The notes under the pieces are model-generated. The model ran no database searches and was not told the origin of the DNA. It saw only the letters and a list, made by a program, of their open reading frames with translations. A stretch of 64,000 nucleotides of DNA from Streptomyces sp. R302 (lineage in GTDB: Bacteria; Actinomycetota; Actinomycetes; Streptomycetales; Streptomycetaceae). The stretch is taken from positions 62,001 to 126,000 of the forward strand of contig NZ_JABBGE010000009.1 of assembly GCF_012927245.1 (NCBI RefSeq), given 5' to 3'. This document shows positions 24,808 through 33,291 of this stretch, in pieces. Position 1 is the first letter of the stretch, and each line of letters starts with the position of its first letter. A program made the translations under genes and the position numbers.

Positions 24808-24887
24808 TGCCGTGCGCGGGCCCCGGGCTGCTCCGTCCGGGTGAGACCGCAGGGCCGGGCGGGGGTCCGCCGGGCCCGGTACGGGTC

Positions 24888-25547
24888 TCAGCGCCGCTCG
24901 GCCTGCATGCGGGCCACGTACGCGGCGGCCTGGGAGCGGCGCTCCATGCCGAGCTTCGACAGCAGGCTGGAGACGTAGTTCTTGATGGTCTTCTCCGCGA
25001 GGTGGAGGCGCTCGCCGATGGCCCGGTTGGTGAGGCCCTCGCCGATCAGGTCGAGGATCTTGCGCTCCTGCTCGGTGAGGTGGGCGAGCCGGTCGTCCCG
25101 CTTCGGGTTGTTGCCGTCCCGCAGCCGCTCCAGGACCCGGGCCGTCGCCACCGGGTCGAGCAGCGACTTGCCGGCCGCCACGTCCCGGACCGCGTTGAGG
25201 AGCTCGTTGCCCCGGATGGCCTTGAGGACGTATCCGGAGGCCCCGGCCATGATCGCGTCGAAAAGTGCCTCGTCGTCCGCGTACGAGGTCAGCATCAGAC
25301 ACTTGATCGACTCGTCCTGGGAGCGGACCTCGCGGCAGACCTCGACACCGCTGCCGTCGGGCAGCCGCACGTCGAGCACCGCCACGTCGGGGCGGGTCGC
25401 GGGGATCCTGACCAGGGCGTCCGCCGCGGTTCCGGCCTCGCCGACCACCTCGATGTCGTCCTCCACGGAAAGCAACTCGTGGACGCCGCGCCGGACGACT
25501 TCATGGTCATCCAGCAGAAATACCCGGATTTTTCCTTCTTCGCGCAC
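24888..25547 (-). CDS. NarL/DevR-type response regulator, apparently orphan
   Basis: A 219-residue two-component response regulator. The receiver domain has the acidic pair in FLLDDHEVVRRG, phosphoacceptor Asp59 in VAVLDVRLPDGSG and the conserved Lys in GYVLKAI. The LuxR-type DNA-binding domain spans about 150-215 (LTEQERKILDLIGEGLTNRAIGERLHLAEKTIKNYVSSLLSKLG), very like DevR/DosR and the S. coelicolor orphan SCO3818. GTG 25547 gives the family-typical N-terminus (REEGKIRVFLLDDH); upstream in-frame sequence is non-conserved. No histidine kinase is adjacent, so phosphorylation must come from elsewhere. A DosR-like box lies just downstream before the PPOx gene. Confidence 0.92.
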   Translation of the reverse strand: MREEGKIRVFLLDDHEVVRRGVHELLSVEDDIEVVGEAGTAADALVRIPATRPDVAVLDVRLPDGSGVEVCREVRSQDESIKCLMLTSYADDEALFDAIMAGASGYVLKAIRGNELLNAVRDVAAGKSLLDPVATARVLERLRDGNNPKRDDRLAHLTEQERKILDLIGEGLTNRAIGERLHLAEKTIKNYVSSLLSKLGMERRSQAAAYVARMQAERR

Positions 25548-25670
25548 GCGGTCAGTCTCACATATTGGCTCTTCCGGTGCCCGGGGTGCGCGGGTTACGG
25601 TGCCGGATGTTCCGACGAGGGTGTCGGGCCGCTGCCCGACGCGCTGACCAGGGCGAGCTCCCGCTTTTCC

Positions 25671-25698
25671 GAATTTACTTGGAAATCCAAGCAAATTC
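25671..25698. promoter_or_regulatory. AT-rich 28-bp dyad in the 342-bp gap upstream of bkd operon 2
   Basis: GAATTTACTTGGA (25671-25683) is complementary at 12 of 13 positions to TCCAAGCAAATTC (25686-25698), around a 2-base centre. It is the only strongly AT-rich stretch in the 25548-25889 gap between the response regulator and the second 2-oxoacid dehydrogenase operon. Its position ~190 bases before GTG 25890 suggests an operator for that operon or for the divergent regulator. Apart from this dyad and the ribosome-binding site GGAGGA (25876-25881), nothing else is recognised in the gap. Confidence 0.6.
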
Positions 25699-25889
25699 GC
25701 AGGTCAAGAGGGGTTTCGCAGGAATGCGGCGTGATGGGTAACGTGCCTTCTGACGGCGTTCGCCGGGACAACTGTCACGCCCGACCCCGGCCGCGTCGCA
25801 CCCACCCCGTGCGCAGGGTACGGATAAGGCGGAGAGCCGCACTGGCCCACCGGCGAACCCGGGGGCCGGACCGACGGAGGAGCACGCAC

Positions 25890-27071
25890 GTGACCGTGGA
25901 GAGCACTGCCGCGCGCAAGACGACGCGACGCAGCAGCGGCGCCAAGCGCACCACCGGCGCCAGCGCCGGCGCAAAGAAGGCCGCCCAGGCCCCGGCCGGG
26001 GAGCCCGAGCTCGTTCAGCTGCTGACGCCCGAAGGCGTACGCGTCCAGCACCCCGACTACGACATCGACCTGAGCGCCGAGGAGCTGCGCGGGCTCTACC
26101 GCGACATGGTCCTCACCCGCCGCTTCGACGCGGAGGCGACCGCGCTCCAGCGCCAGGGCGAGCTGGGCCTGTGGGCCTCGCTGCTCGGCCAGGAGGCCGC
26201 GCAGATCGGTTCGGGTCGGGCCCTGCGGGACGACGACTACGTCTTCCCGACCTACCGCGAGCACGGCGTCGCCTGGTGCCGCGGTGTCGACCCCACCAAC
26301 CTGCTGGGGATGTTCCGCGGTGTGAACAACGGCGGCTGGGACCCCAGCAGCAACAACTTCCACCTGTACACGATCGTCCTCGGCTCGCAGACCCTGCACG
26401 CCACCGGCTATGCCATGGGCATCGCCAAGGACGGCGCGGACTCCGCCGTGCTCGCCTACTTCGGCGACGGCGCCTCCAGCCAGGGCGACGTCAACGAGTC
26501 GTTCGTCTTCTCGGCGGTCTACAACGCCCCGGTCGTGTTCTTCTGCCAGAACAACCAGTGGGCGATCTCCGAGCCCATCGAGAAGCAGACCCGCGTCCCG
26601 CTCTACCAGCGCGCCCGCGGCTTCGGCTTCCCCGGCGTCCGCGTCGACGGCAACGACGTCCTCGCCTGCCTGGCCGTCACCCGCTCGGCCCTGGAGCGCG
26701 CCCGCCGCGGCGAGGGCCCGACGCTCATCGAGGCGTTCACCTACCGGATGGCCGCCCACACCACCTCCGACGACCCGACCCGCTACCGCCGGGACGCCGA
26801 GCGCGAGGCGTGGGAGGCGAAGGACCCGATCCTGCGCCTGCGGGCCTACCTGGAGAACGAGGGCCACGCCGACGCGGCCTTCTTCGAGGAGCTGGAGGCC
26901 GAGAGCGAGAACCTCGGCAAGCACGTCCGCGAGGTCGTCCGTGCCATGCCGGTCCCGGACCACATGGCGATGTTCGACCACACGTACGCGGACGGGCACG
27001 CGCTCGTCGACGAGGAACGCGCGCAGTTCGCCGCCTACCAGGCGTCCTTCGCGAACGGAGAGGCCGAGTAA
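25890..27071 (+). CDS. bkdA: Branched-chain 2-oxoacid dehydrogenase E1 component, alpha subunit (second operon)
   Basis: A 393-residue E1 alpha subunit. The first ~40 residues form a Lys/Arg/Ala/Thr-rich tail (TARKTTRRSSGAKRTTG-like) not seen in the first operon paralogue. The catalytic region includes LWASLLGQEAAQIGSGRAL and the ThDP motif from YFGDGASSQGDVNESF to FFCQNNQWAISEPIE. GTG 25890 follows GGAGGA at 8 bases. The three-gene order matches the operon at 5370-9057, and the two alpha subunits are clearly paralogous. Inference: the two complexes differ in substrate preference or regulation for valine, leucine and isoleucine catabolism and acyl-CoA starter supply. Confidence 0.88.
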   Translation: MTVESTAARKTTRRSSGAKRTTGASAGAKKAAQAPAGEPELVQLLTPEGVRVQHPDYDIDLSAEELRGLYRDMVLTRRFDAEATALQRQGELGLWASLLGQEAAQIGSGRALRDDDYVFPTYREHGVAWCRGVDPTNLLGMFRGVNNGGWDPSSNNFHLYTIVLGSQTLHATGYAMGIAKDGADSAVLAYFGDGASSQGDVNESFVFSAVYNAPVVFFCQNNQWAISEPIEKQTRVPLYQRARGFGFPGVRVDGNDVLACLAVTRSALERARRGEGPTLIEAFTYRMAAHTTSDDPTRYRRDAEREAWEAKDPILRLRAYLENEGHADAAFFEELEAESENLGKHVREVVRAMPVPDHMAMFDHTYADGHALVDEERAQFAAYQASFANGEAE

Positions 27072-27073
27072 TC

Positions 27074-28054
27074 ATGGCTGTTCAGAAGCTTCCCCTCGCG
27101 AAGGCGCTCAACGAGTCGCTGCGCAAGGCCCTGGAGACCGACCCCAAGGTCCTCGTCATGGGCCTGGACGTCGGCAAGCTCGGCGGCGTCTTCCGCATCA
27201 CCGACGGCCTCCAGAAGGACTTCGGCGAGGACCGGGTCATCGACACCCCGCTCGCCGAGTCCGGCATCGTCGGCACCGCGATCGGCCTCGCGCTGCGCGG
27301 CTACCGCCCCGTCGTGGAGATCCAGTTCGACGGCTTCGTCTTCCCGGCGTACGACCAGATCGTCACCCAGCTGGCGAAGATGCGGGCCCGCTCGCTCGGC
27401 ACCGTGAAGATGCCGGTCGTCATCCGCATCCCGTACGGCGGTGGCATCGGCGCCGTCGAGCACCACTCCGAGTCCCCCGAGTCGCTCTTCGCGCACGTCG
27501 CGGGCCTCAAGGTCGTCACCCCGGCGAACTCCTCCGACGCCTACTGGATGCTCCAGCAGGCGATCCAGAGCGACGACCCGGTCATCTTCTTCGAGCCCAA
27601 GCGCCGCTACTGGGACAAGGGCGAGGTCGACGTCGACGCCATCCCCGGCGAGCTCCACAAGGCCCGCGTGGCCCGCGAGGGCACCGACCTCACCCTGGTC
27701 GCCTACGGCCCCATGGTGAAGACCTGCCTGGAGGCCGCCGCGGCCGCCGCCGAGGAGGGCAAGTCGATCGAGGTCGTCGACCTCCGCTCGGTCTCCCCGC
27801 TCGACTTCGACACCATCCAGACCTCGGTCGAGAAGACCGGGCGCCTGGTCGTCGTCCACGAGGCGCCGGTGTTCTTCGGCTCCGGCGCGGAGATCGCCGC
27901 CCGGATCACGGAGCGCTGCTTCTACCACCTGGAGGCCCCCGTCCTGCGGGTCGGCGGCTACCACGCGCCGTACCCGCCGGCGCGCCTGGAGGAGGAGTAC
28001 CTGCCGGGCCTGGACCGCGTGCTCGACGCCGTCGACCGCTCGCTGGCGTACTGA
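27074..28054 (+). CDS. bkdB: Branched-chain 2-oxoacid dehydrogenase E1 component, beta subunit (second operon)
   Basis: A 326-residue E1 beta subunit beginning directly with the conserved block (VQKLPLAKALNESLRKALETD). Family motifs MGLDVGKLGGVFRITDGLQ, DTPLAESGIVGTAIGLAL, RIPYGGGIGAVEHHSESPE and VVHEAPVFFGSGAEIAARITERC are all present. It starts 2 bases after the alpha stop, with GGAGAGG about 10 bases upstream inside the alpha gene. It pairs with the preceding alpha subunit to form E1. It lacks the short N-terminal extension of the first-operon beta subunit. Confidence 0.9.
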   Translation: MAVQKLPLAKALNESLRKALETDPKVLVMGLDVGKLGGVFRITDGLQKDFGEDRVIDTPLAESGIVGTAIGLALRGYRPVVEIQFDGFVFPAYDQIVTQLAKMRARSLGTVKMPVVIRIPYGGGIGAVEHHSESPESLFAHVAGLKVVTPANSSDAYWMLQQAIQSDDPVIFFEPKRRYWDKGEVDVDAIPGELHKARVAREGTDLTLVAYGPMVKTCLEAAAAAAEEGKSIEVVDLRSVSPLDFDTIQTSVEKTGRLVVVHEAPVFFGSGAEIAARITERCFYHLEAPVLRVGGYHAPYPPARLEEEYLPGLDRVLDAVDRSLAY

Positions 28055-28067
28055 GGAGAGCACCACC

Positions 28068-29450
28068 ATGACGATCCGCGAATTCAAGATGCCCGACGTG
28101 GGCGAGGGCCTGACCGAGGCCGAGATCCTCAAGTGGTACGTCCAGCCCGGTGACACCGTCACCGACGGGCAGGTCGTCTGCGAGGTGGAGACGGCCAAGG
28201 CCGCCGTGGAGCTGCCGATCCCCTTCGACGGCACCGTCCACGAGCTGGTCTTCCCCGAGGGCACCACGGTCGACGTCGGCCAGGTCATCATCTCGGTGAA
28301 CGTCGGCGGCGCCGCGCCCGCCGAGGCCCCGGCCCCGGCCGCACCGGCCCCCGTCGAGACCCCGGCGCCGGCACCTGAGCCCGAGCCCGAGGGCCGCCAG
28401 CCGGTCCTCGTCGGCTACGGCGTCGCCGCCAGCTCCACCAAGCGCCGCGCGCGGAAGACCGCGGCCCCCGCGGCCCCCGCCGCCGAGCCCGTCGCGGTGG
28501 TCCCCGAGCAGCTGAACGGGAACGCCCCGGCCGGCCCGCGTCCGCTGGCCAAGCCGCCGGTGCGCAAGCTCGCCAAGGACCTCGGCGTGGACCTGGCCTC
28601 GGTCGTCCCGACCGGCCCGGACGGGGTCATCACCCGGGAGGACGTGCACCGCGCGGCCGCCCCGGCGCCCGCCCCGGCCGTCGAGGCCCCGGCGCCCGCG
28701 GCGGTCCAGGCGCCCGTCGGCGTCACCGCCCCCGTGGCAGTGGGCGACGCCCGGGAGACCCGCGTCCCGATCAAGGGCGTCCGCAAGGCGACGGCGGCGG
28801 CGATGGTCGGCTCGGCCTTCACCGCCCCGCACGTCACCGAGTTCGTGACCTTCGACATCACGCGCACGATGAAGCTGGTCGAGGAGCTCAAGGCCGACAA
28901 GGACATGGCCGGCCTGCGGATCAACCCGCTCCTCCTCATCGCCAAGGCCGTCCTGGTCGCGGTCCGCCGCAACCCGGAGATCAACGCGGCCTGGGACGAG
29001 GCGGCGCAGGAGATCGTCCTCAAGCACTACGTGAACCTGGGCATCGCCGCGGCCACCCCGCGGGGCCTGATCGTCCCCAACATCAAGGACGCGCACGCCC
29101 AGACCCTGCCGGAGCTCTCCCGCTCCCTGAGCGAGCTGGTCGCCACTGCCCGCGAGGGCAAGACGACCCCGGCGGCCATGCAGGGCGGCACCTTCACCAT
29201 CACCAACGTCGGCGTCTTCGGCGTCGACACCGGTACGCCGATCCTCAACCCGGGCGAGTCCGCGATCCTCGCGGTCGGCGCGATCAAGCTCCAGCCCTGG
29301 GTCCACAAGGGCAAGGTGAAGCCGCGTCAGGTCACCACGCTGGCCCTCTCCTTCGACCACCGCCTGGTCGACGGCGAGCTCGGCTCCAAGTTCCTGGCCG
29401 ACGTGGCCGCGATCCTGGAACAGCCGAAGCGGCTCATGACCTGGTCGTAA
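28068..29450 (+). CDS. bkdC: Dihydrolipoamide branched-chain acyltransferase E2 (second operon)
   Basis: A 460-residue E2. The lipoyl domain carries the modified Lys44 in VETAKAAVEL. The linker is Ala/Pro-rich, with a peripheral subunit-binding domain (KPPVRKLAKDLGVDLASVVPTGPDG) near residues 160-200, and a catalytic domain ending with FDHRLVDGE. It forms the core of the dehydrogenase complex and yields branched acyl-CoA. ATG 28068 follows GAGGAGAG. The operon has no E3 gene. It ends at a strong terminator that shares bases with a parS site. Confidence 0.9.
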   Translation: MTIREFKMPDVGEGLTEAEILKWYVQPGDTVTDGQVVCEVETAKAAVELPIPFDGTVHELVFPEGTTVDVGQVIISVNVGGAAPAEAPAPAAPAPVETPAPAPEPEPEGRQPVLVGYGVAASSTKRRARKTAAPAAPAAEPVAVVPEQLNGNAPAGPRPLAKPPVRKLAKDLGVDLASVVPTGPDGVITREDVHRAAAPAPAPAVEAPAPAAVQAPVGVTAPVAVGDARETRVPIKGVRKATAAAMVGSAFTAPHVTEFVTFDITRTMKLVEELKADKDMAGLRINPLLLIAKAVLVAVRRNPEINAAWDEAAQEIVLKHYVNLGIAAATPRGLIVPNIKDAHAQTLPELSRSLSELVATAREGKTTPAAMQGGTFTITNVGVFGVDTGTPILNPGESAILAVGAIKLQPWVHKGKVKPRQVTTLALSFDHRLVDGELGSKFLADVAAILEQPKRLMTWS

Positions 29451-29464
29451 GGGACCACTTGCCA

Positions 29465-29480
29465 CGTTTCACGTGAAACA
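29465..29480. promoter_or_regulatory. parS overlapping a transcription terminator
   Basis: The exact palindrome GTTTCACGTGAAAC (29466-29479) lies 15 bases after the E2 stop codon. The last four bases of the site (AACA, 29477-29480) are also the foot of the terminator stem that follows. Confidence 0.93.
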
Positions 29481-29509
29481 GGCCCGTCCGCATCGCGGAC
29501 GGGCCTGTT
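29477..29509. terminator. Rho-independent terminator of bkd operon 2
   Basis: A 14-base perfect stem, AACAGGCCCGTCCG (29477-29490) with CGGACGGGCCTGTT (29496-29509), closes a 5-base loop and is followed by TTGTTGT. It is the most canonical terminator in the window. Confidence 0.92.
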
Positions 29510-29529
29510 TGTTGTACATGCCTTGTATC

Positions 29530-29535
29530 TATGCT
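29530..29535 (+). promoter_or_regulatory. -10 element of a probable leaderless promoter for the GntR gene
   Basis: TATGCT ends 6 bases before ATG 29542, with a possible -35 TTGTTG at 29509-29514 (15-base spacer). Direct TTGTA repeats at 29512 and 29523 overlap the spacer and may be part of a GntR autoregulatory site. Confidence 0.55.
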
Positions 29536-29541
29536 GTGCGC

Positions 29542-30192
29542 ATGCCATCAGCGCTCAAGCGGCCGCCCGCCGCCGAACGGGTCTACCGCCACGTCAAGCG
29601 GGCGGTCCTCGACCGCCGGTACGAGGGCGGGACCCTGCTCACCGAGGGGGAGCTCGCGCAGGCCGTGGGGGTCTCCCGGACGCCCGTCCGCGAGGCGCTG
29701 CTCAAGCTGGAGATGGAAGGGCTGCTGAAGCTCTACCCGAAGAAGGGGGCCCTCGTCCTCGCCGTGTCGGCGCAGGAGATCGCCGACGTCGTCGAGACGC
29801 GGCTGCTCGTCGAGGAGTTCGCCGTCCGCAAGGCCGTGCCCGCTCCGCCCGCGCTCCTCACCCGGCTCGAAGAACTCCTGGAGGAGCAGCAGCGGCAGGC
29901 GGGGGACGGGGACCTCGCCGAGGTCGCCGTCACCGACCGGTGCTTCCACGCCGAGATCGTCCGGTACGCGGGCAACCAGATCCTGGCCCGACTGTACGAC
30001 CAGCTCCGCGACCGGCAGCTCCGCATGGGCGTCGCCGTGATGCAGGCGCACCCCGACCGGGTCGCGCAGAACATCGCCGAGCACGCCGAGATCCTCGACC
30101 GGCTGAAGGCCGGGGACGCGGAGGGGGCCGCCGCCGCTGTTCGCGGCCACCTCGGGCGGGTCGGTGCGCTGGTGCGGGGGGAGGGGCGGTGA
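29542..30192 (+). CDS. GntR family transcriptional regulator (FadR/FCD subfamily)
   Basis: A 216-residue regulator. The N-terminal winged helix (AERVYRHVKRAVLDRRYEGG, TEGELAQAVGVSRTPVREALLKLEMEGLLKL) is classic GntR. The C-terminal all-helical FCD domain (EIADVVETRLLVEEFAVRKA, DRCFHAEIVRYAGN, HAEILDRLKAGDAEGA) has the Asp/His residues that bind a metal and a carboxylate ligand. It overlaps the MFS transporter gene (GTGA), so it probably controls import or export of that transporter's substrate, likely an organic acid. ATG 29542 lacks a ribosome-binding site but has a leaderless-type -10. Confidence 0.9.
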   Translation: MPSALKRPPAAERVYRHVKRAVLDRRYEGGTLLTEGELAQAVGVSRTPVREALLKLEMEGLLKLYPKKGALVLAVSAQEIADVVETRLLVEEFAVRKAVPAPPALLTRLEELLEEQQRQAGDGDLAEVAVTDRCFHAEIVRYAGNQILARLYDQLRDRQLRMGVAVMQAHPDRVAQNIAEHAEILDRLKAGDAEGAAAAVRGHLGRVGALVRGEGR

Positions 30193-31481
30193 GGCCGTCC
30201 CTGCCCGGTGATCCGCCCGGTGGGCGGCGCGCCGCCCTCGTCTGGGGGGTCGGCGTCGGCGTCTACTTCGTCGCCGTCATCTTCCGGACCTCTCTCGGGG
30301 TCGCCGGGCTTGACGCTGCCCAGCGCTTCCACGTGGGGGCCTCCGCGCTCTCCACCTTCTCCATACTCCAGCTGCTGGTCTACGCGGGCATGCAGATACC
30401 CGTCGGCCTCATGGTCGACCGGCTCGGCACCAAGAAGGTCCTCGCGCTCGGCGTCGTTCTGTTCACCCTGGGGCAGGTGGGGTTCGCGCTCTCGCCGTCG
30501 TATCCCATGGCCCTCGCCGCCCGCGCTCTGCTCGGCTGCGGCGACGCCATGACCTTCATCAGCGTCCTGCGGCTCGGCGGACGCTGGTTCCCGGCCCGCC
30601 GGGGACCGCTGATCGCCCAGCTCGCCGGCCTCATCGGCATGGCCGGCAACCTGATCTCGACCGTGGTCCTCTCCCGCGCGCTGCACGGCCTCGGCTGGAC
30701 CACCACCTTCGTCGGCAGCTCGCTGGCCGGCGTTGTCGTCCTGGTCCTGCTGCTGCTCTTCCTGAAGGACCACCCGGAGGGGTACGAGCCCGCTCCCGTC
30801 CGGCACGCGGGCGCCGCCTACGTCCGCCGGCAGATCGCCGAGTCCTGGCGCGAGCCCGGCACCCGGCTCGGCCTGTGGGTGCACTTCACCACCCAGTTCC
30901 CCGCGATGGTGTTCCTGCTGCTGTGGGGGCTGCCGTTCCTCGTCGAGGCGCAGGGCCTCGACCGGGGCACCGCCGGTGAGCTGCTCACCCTCGTGGTGCT
31001 GTCCAACATGGCCGTCGGCCTCGCCTACGGCCAGATCATCGCCCGGCACGGCGGCGCCCGCGCCCCGCTGGCCCTCGGCACGGTCGCCGCCACCGCCCTG
31101 CTGTGGGCGGCCACGATCGCTTACCCCGCCGACCACGCCCCGATGTGGCTGCTCGTCACCCTCTGCCTGGTCCTCGGGGCCTGCGGACCGGCCTCCATGA
31201 TCGGCTTCGACTTCGCCCGCCCGGCCAACCCGCCGGAGCGTCAGGGCACCGCCTCCGGCATCGTCAACATGGGTGGTTTCGTCGCCTCGATGACGACGCT
31301 CCTCGCCGTCGGCGTGCTCCTCGACGCGACCGGCGACGACTACCGGATCGCGTTCTCCTCCGTCTTCGTCCTCGAAGCGCTCGGCGTCGTCCAGATCCTG
31401 CGCCTCAAGTCCCGCACCCACCGGCGCGAACGCGAACGCCTCGTCGCCAGCCGCGTGGAGGCCGTCCACGTGCCGGTCTGA
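30189..31481 (+). CDS. Major facilitator superfamily transporter
   Basis: A 430-residue membrane protein with about 12 hydrophobic helices in two halves. The loop between helices 2 and 3 carries the MFS signature as GLMVDRLGTKKVL. Helix clusters such as VWGVGVGVYFVAVIFRTSLGVA and VVVLVLLLLFLKDHPEG are evident, with the central cytoplasmic loop around residues 200-225. Conserved features (FRTSLGVAG at the N-terminus, MIGFDFARP near helix 10) resemble organic-acid or nitrate/nitrite-type carriers, but the substrate is undetermined. GTG 30189 overlaps the GntR stop. Confidence 0.87.
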   Translation: MRPSLPGDPPGGRRAALVWGVGVGVYFVAVIFRTSLGVAGLDAAQRFHVGASALSTFSILQLLVYAGMQIPVGLMVDRLGTKKVLALGVVLFTLGQVGFALSPSYPMALAARALLGCGDAMTFISVLRLGGRWFPARRGPLIAQLAGLIGMAGNLISTVVLSRALHGLGWTTTFVGSSLAGVVVLVLLLLFLKDHPEGYEPAPVRHAGAAYVRRQIAESWREPGTRLGLWVHFTTQFPAMVFLLLWGLPFLVEAQGLDRGTAGELLTLVVLSNMAVGLAYGQIIARHGGARAPLALGTVAATALLWAATIAYPADHAPMWLLVTLCLVLGACGPASMIGFDFARPANPPERQGTASGIVNMGGFVASMTTLLAVGVLLDATGDDYRIAFSSVFVLEALGVVQILRLKSRTHRRERERLVASRVEAVHVPV

Positions 31482-31496
31482 GCCGCCGGACAGGAT

Positions 31497-32324
31497 CTAG
31501 TTCGGCGTCACCGCGAAGTGGTCGAGGATCGCGTCGGCCAGGTCCCGGTCGCCCTCCACCTTGACCCGGTCGGCCACCTCGGCCGGCCGGACCCGGCCGC
31601 AGGCCAGGCGCACGTACGTCTCCCAGTCCGTCGCCAGCGTCACCGCCGGGCCCAGCGACGGCGCCCCGTCGATCGAGCCGCGCCCCTCCGCGTCCACCCG
31701 CACCGTCCGCAGGAACTCCACCGGCCCGGTCACGTCCACCACGATCGCCGAGTTCGCCGGCGCGCCCGCGCCCTTCGCGACCACCTTCGGCAGCCCCGCC
31801 AGGAGCAGGTCCCGCGTCACGAACGCGCCCGGCGAGTCCAGGTTCCCCGGCACGCCGAGCGCGAACCGCAGGTCCTGCTCGTGCACCCAGGTGTCGAAGG
31901 CCCGCAGCCGGTAGGCCAGCTCCAGGGTCTGCTCGCCGCCCAGCGGCGCCCGGATGACGTGGTCGGGGGAGCGGGTCTCGTTGCGCAGCTGACGGGCCCG
32001 GCGGATCAGGACGTACTCCAGCTCCGAGGTCATCTCCGGCGCCGTGTGGTGCCGGCGGACGTCGACCTGCACCTCCATGTAGCGGGCGAAGTCGCTGCGC
32101 ACGTGGTACAGGTCGCGGGGGAGCGAGTGGATCGGCCGCGGGTCCCCGAGCATCTCGGTCTCCAGGCCGATCACGTGCGACACGATGTCGCGGACCGACC
32201 AGCCGGGGCACGGGGTCGCCCGGTTCCACTCGCCCTCCACGAGCGGCTGCACCAGCTCGGCTATCGCTTCGATGGAGTGGGTCCAGGCGTCGGCGTAGTT
32301 CTGGAGGCTGGGATGGACGGTCAC
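31497..32324 (-). CDS. DinB-fold maleylpyruvate isomerase family, mycothiol-dependent enzyme
   Basis: A 275-residue protein of the MDMPI/DinB superfamily. The N-terminal helix bundle (WTHSIEAIAELVQPLVEGEW, WSVRDIVSHVIGLETEM) contributes one metal-binding histidine in DIVSH, and FDTWVHEQDLR supplies the others. A C-terminal SCP2-like domain (TGPVEFLRTVRVDAEGRG, VTLATDWETYVRLACGR) is typical of actinobacterial members. Family enzymes use mycothiol as a cofactor for thiol-transfer or isomerisation; the substrate is unknown. GTG 32324 has GAGGGG just upstream. Confidence 0.85.
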   Translation of the reverse strand: MTVHPSLQNYADAWTHSIEAIAELVQPLVEGEWNRATPCPGWSVRDIVSHVIGLETEMLGDPRPIHSLPRDLYHVRSDFARYMEVQVDVRRHHTAPEMTSELEYVLIRRARQLRNETRSPDHVIRAPLGGEQTLELAYRLRAFDTWVHEQDLRFALGVPGNLDSPGAFVTRDLLLAGLPKVVAKGAGAPANSAIVVDVTGPVEFLRTVRVDAEGRGSIDGAPSLGPAVTLATDWETYVRLACGRVRPAEVADRVKVEGDRDLADAILDHFAVTPN

Positions 32325-32487
32325 GGGACCCCTCGACGTTCTTCGGTGCGGGCTGAAAACACGACTGGGCGACAGTGGAATGGGAGGCTCGGACGCTAAG
32401 TTACGCTCCCCGGGAGCACCCCGGCAGTGCTTTCGTGTGACGATCGTAGGCCGGTGTTGACGGCTTCAACGCCAGGACGGTGGTAGT

Positions 32488-33291
32488 GTGCGCGCCTCGC
32501 TGATCCAGATCGCGGTAGACCCGGACGAACCGGTCGCCGACCGGCGGGCCCGAGCGGCCCGCCTCGTACGGGAGGAGCGCGGGGCCGCGGACCTCGTCGT
32601 CCTCCCCGAACTGTGGCCCACGGGGGCGTTCTCGGCCGACCTCTGGGCCGCCGAGTCCGAGCCCCTCCACGGACCCACGTACAAGTCGATGGCAGCTGCC
32701 GCCCGCGACGCCGAGGTCTGGCTGCACGCCGGCTCCTTCGTCGAGTCCGCCGGCGGCTCCCTCTACAACACCTCCCTCGTCTTCTCCCCCGACGGCGAAC
32801 TCGCCGCCTCCTACCGCAAGATCCACCGCTTCGGCTTCGACCAGGGCGAGGCCGTGCTGCTCGCCGCCGGCGAGGACCTGGTCACCTTCGACCTGCCGCA
32901 CCTCACCGTCGGCGTCGGCACCTGCTACGACCTGCGCTTCCCCGAGCTCTTTCGCGGCCTCGTCGACGCCGGCGCCGAGGCCTTCGTCGTCCCGGCCGGC
33001 TGGCCCGCCCGCCGCCGCGCCCACTGGCGGCTCCTCGCCCAGGCCCGGGCCGTCGAGAACCAGGCGTACGTCCTCGCCTGCGGCACCGCCGGCACCCACG
33101 CGGGCGTCGAACAGGCCGGGCACTCGCTGGTCGTCGACCCCTGGGGCGAGATCCTCGCCGAGGCCGGGCCCGGCGAGGAAATCCTGCGGGCCGTCCTCGA
33201 CCCGGCGAAGCCCGCCGCGATCCGCGAGGACTTCCCGGCCCTCAAGGACCGCGTCCTCGGCGTCGCCGCGCCCCGCCGGACGCGCGTGTGA
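32488..33291 (+). CDS. Carbon-nitrogen hydrolase (nitrilase superfamily)
   Basis: A 267-residue nitrilase-fold amidase. The catalytic triad is visible as Glu41 in VVLPELW, Lys111 in YRKIHRF and Cys146 in GTCYDLRFPE. The sequence YDLRFPELFR is typical of omega-amidase/NIT2-like enzymes that hydrolyse small amides. GTG 32488 is used; a GTG two bases upstream is out of frame. The stop overlaps the next gene's start (GTGA), coupling it to a SUKH-family protein. Confidence 0.88.
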   Translation: MRASLIQIAVDPDEPVADRRARAARLVREERGAADLVVLPELWPTGAFSADLWAAESEPLHGPTYKSMAAAARDAEVWLHAGSFVESAGGSLYNTSLVFSPDGELAASYRKIHRFGFDQGEAVLLAAGEDLVTFDLPHLTVGVGTCYDLRFPELFRGLVDAGAEAFVVPAGWPARRRAHWRLLAQARAVENQAYVLACGTAGTHAGVEQAGHSLVVDPWGEILAEAGPGEEILRAVLDPAKPAAIREDFPALKDRVLGVAAPRRTRV

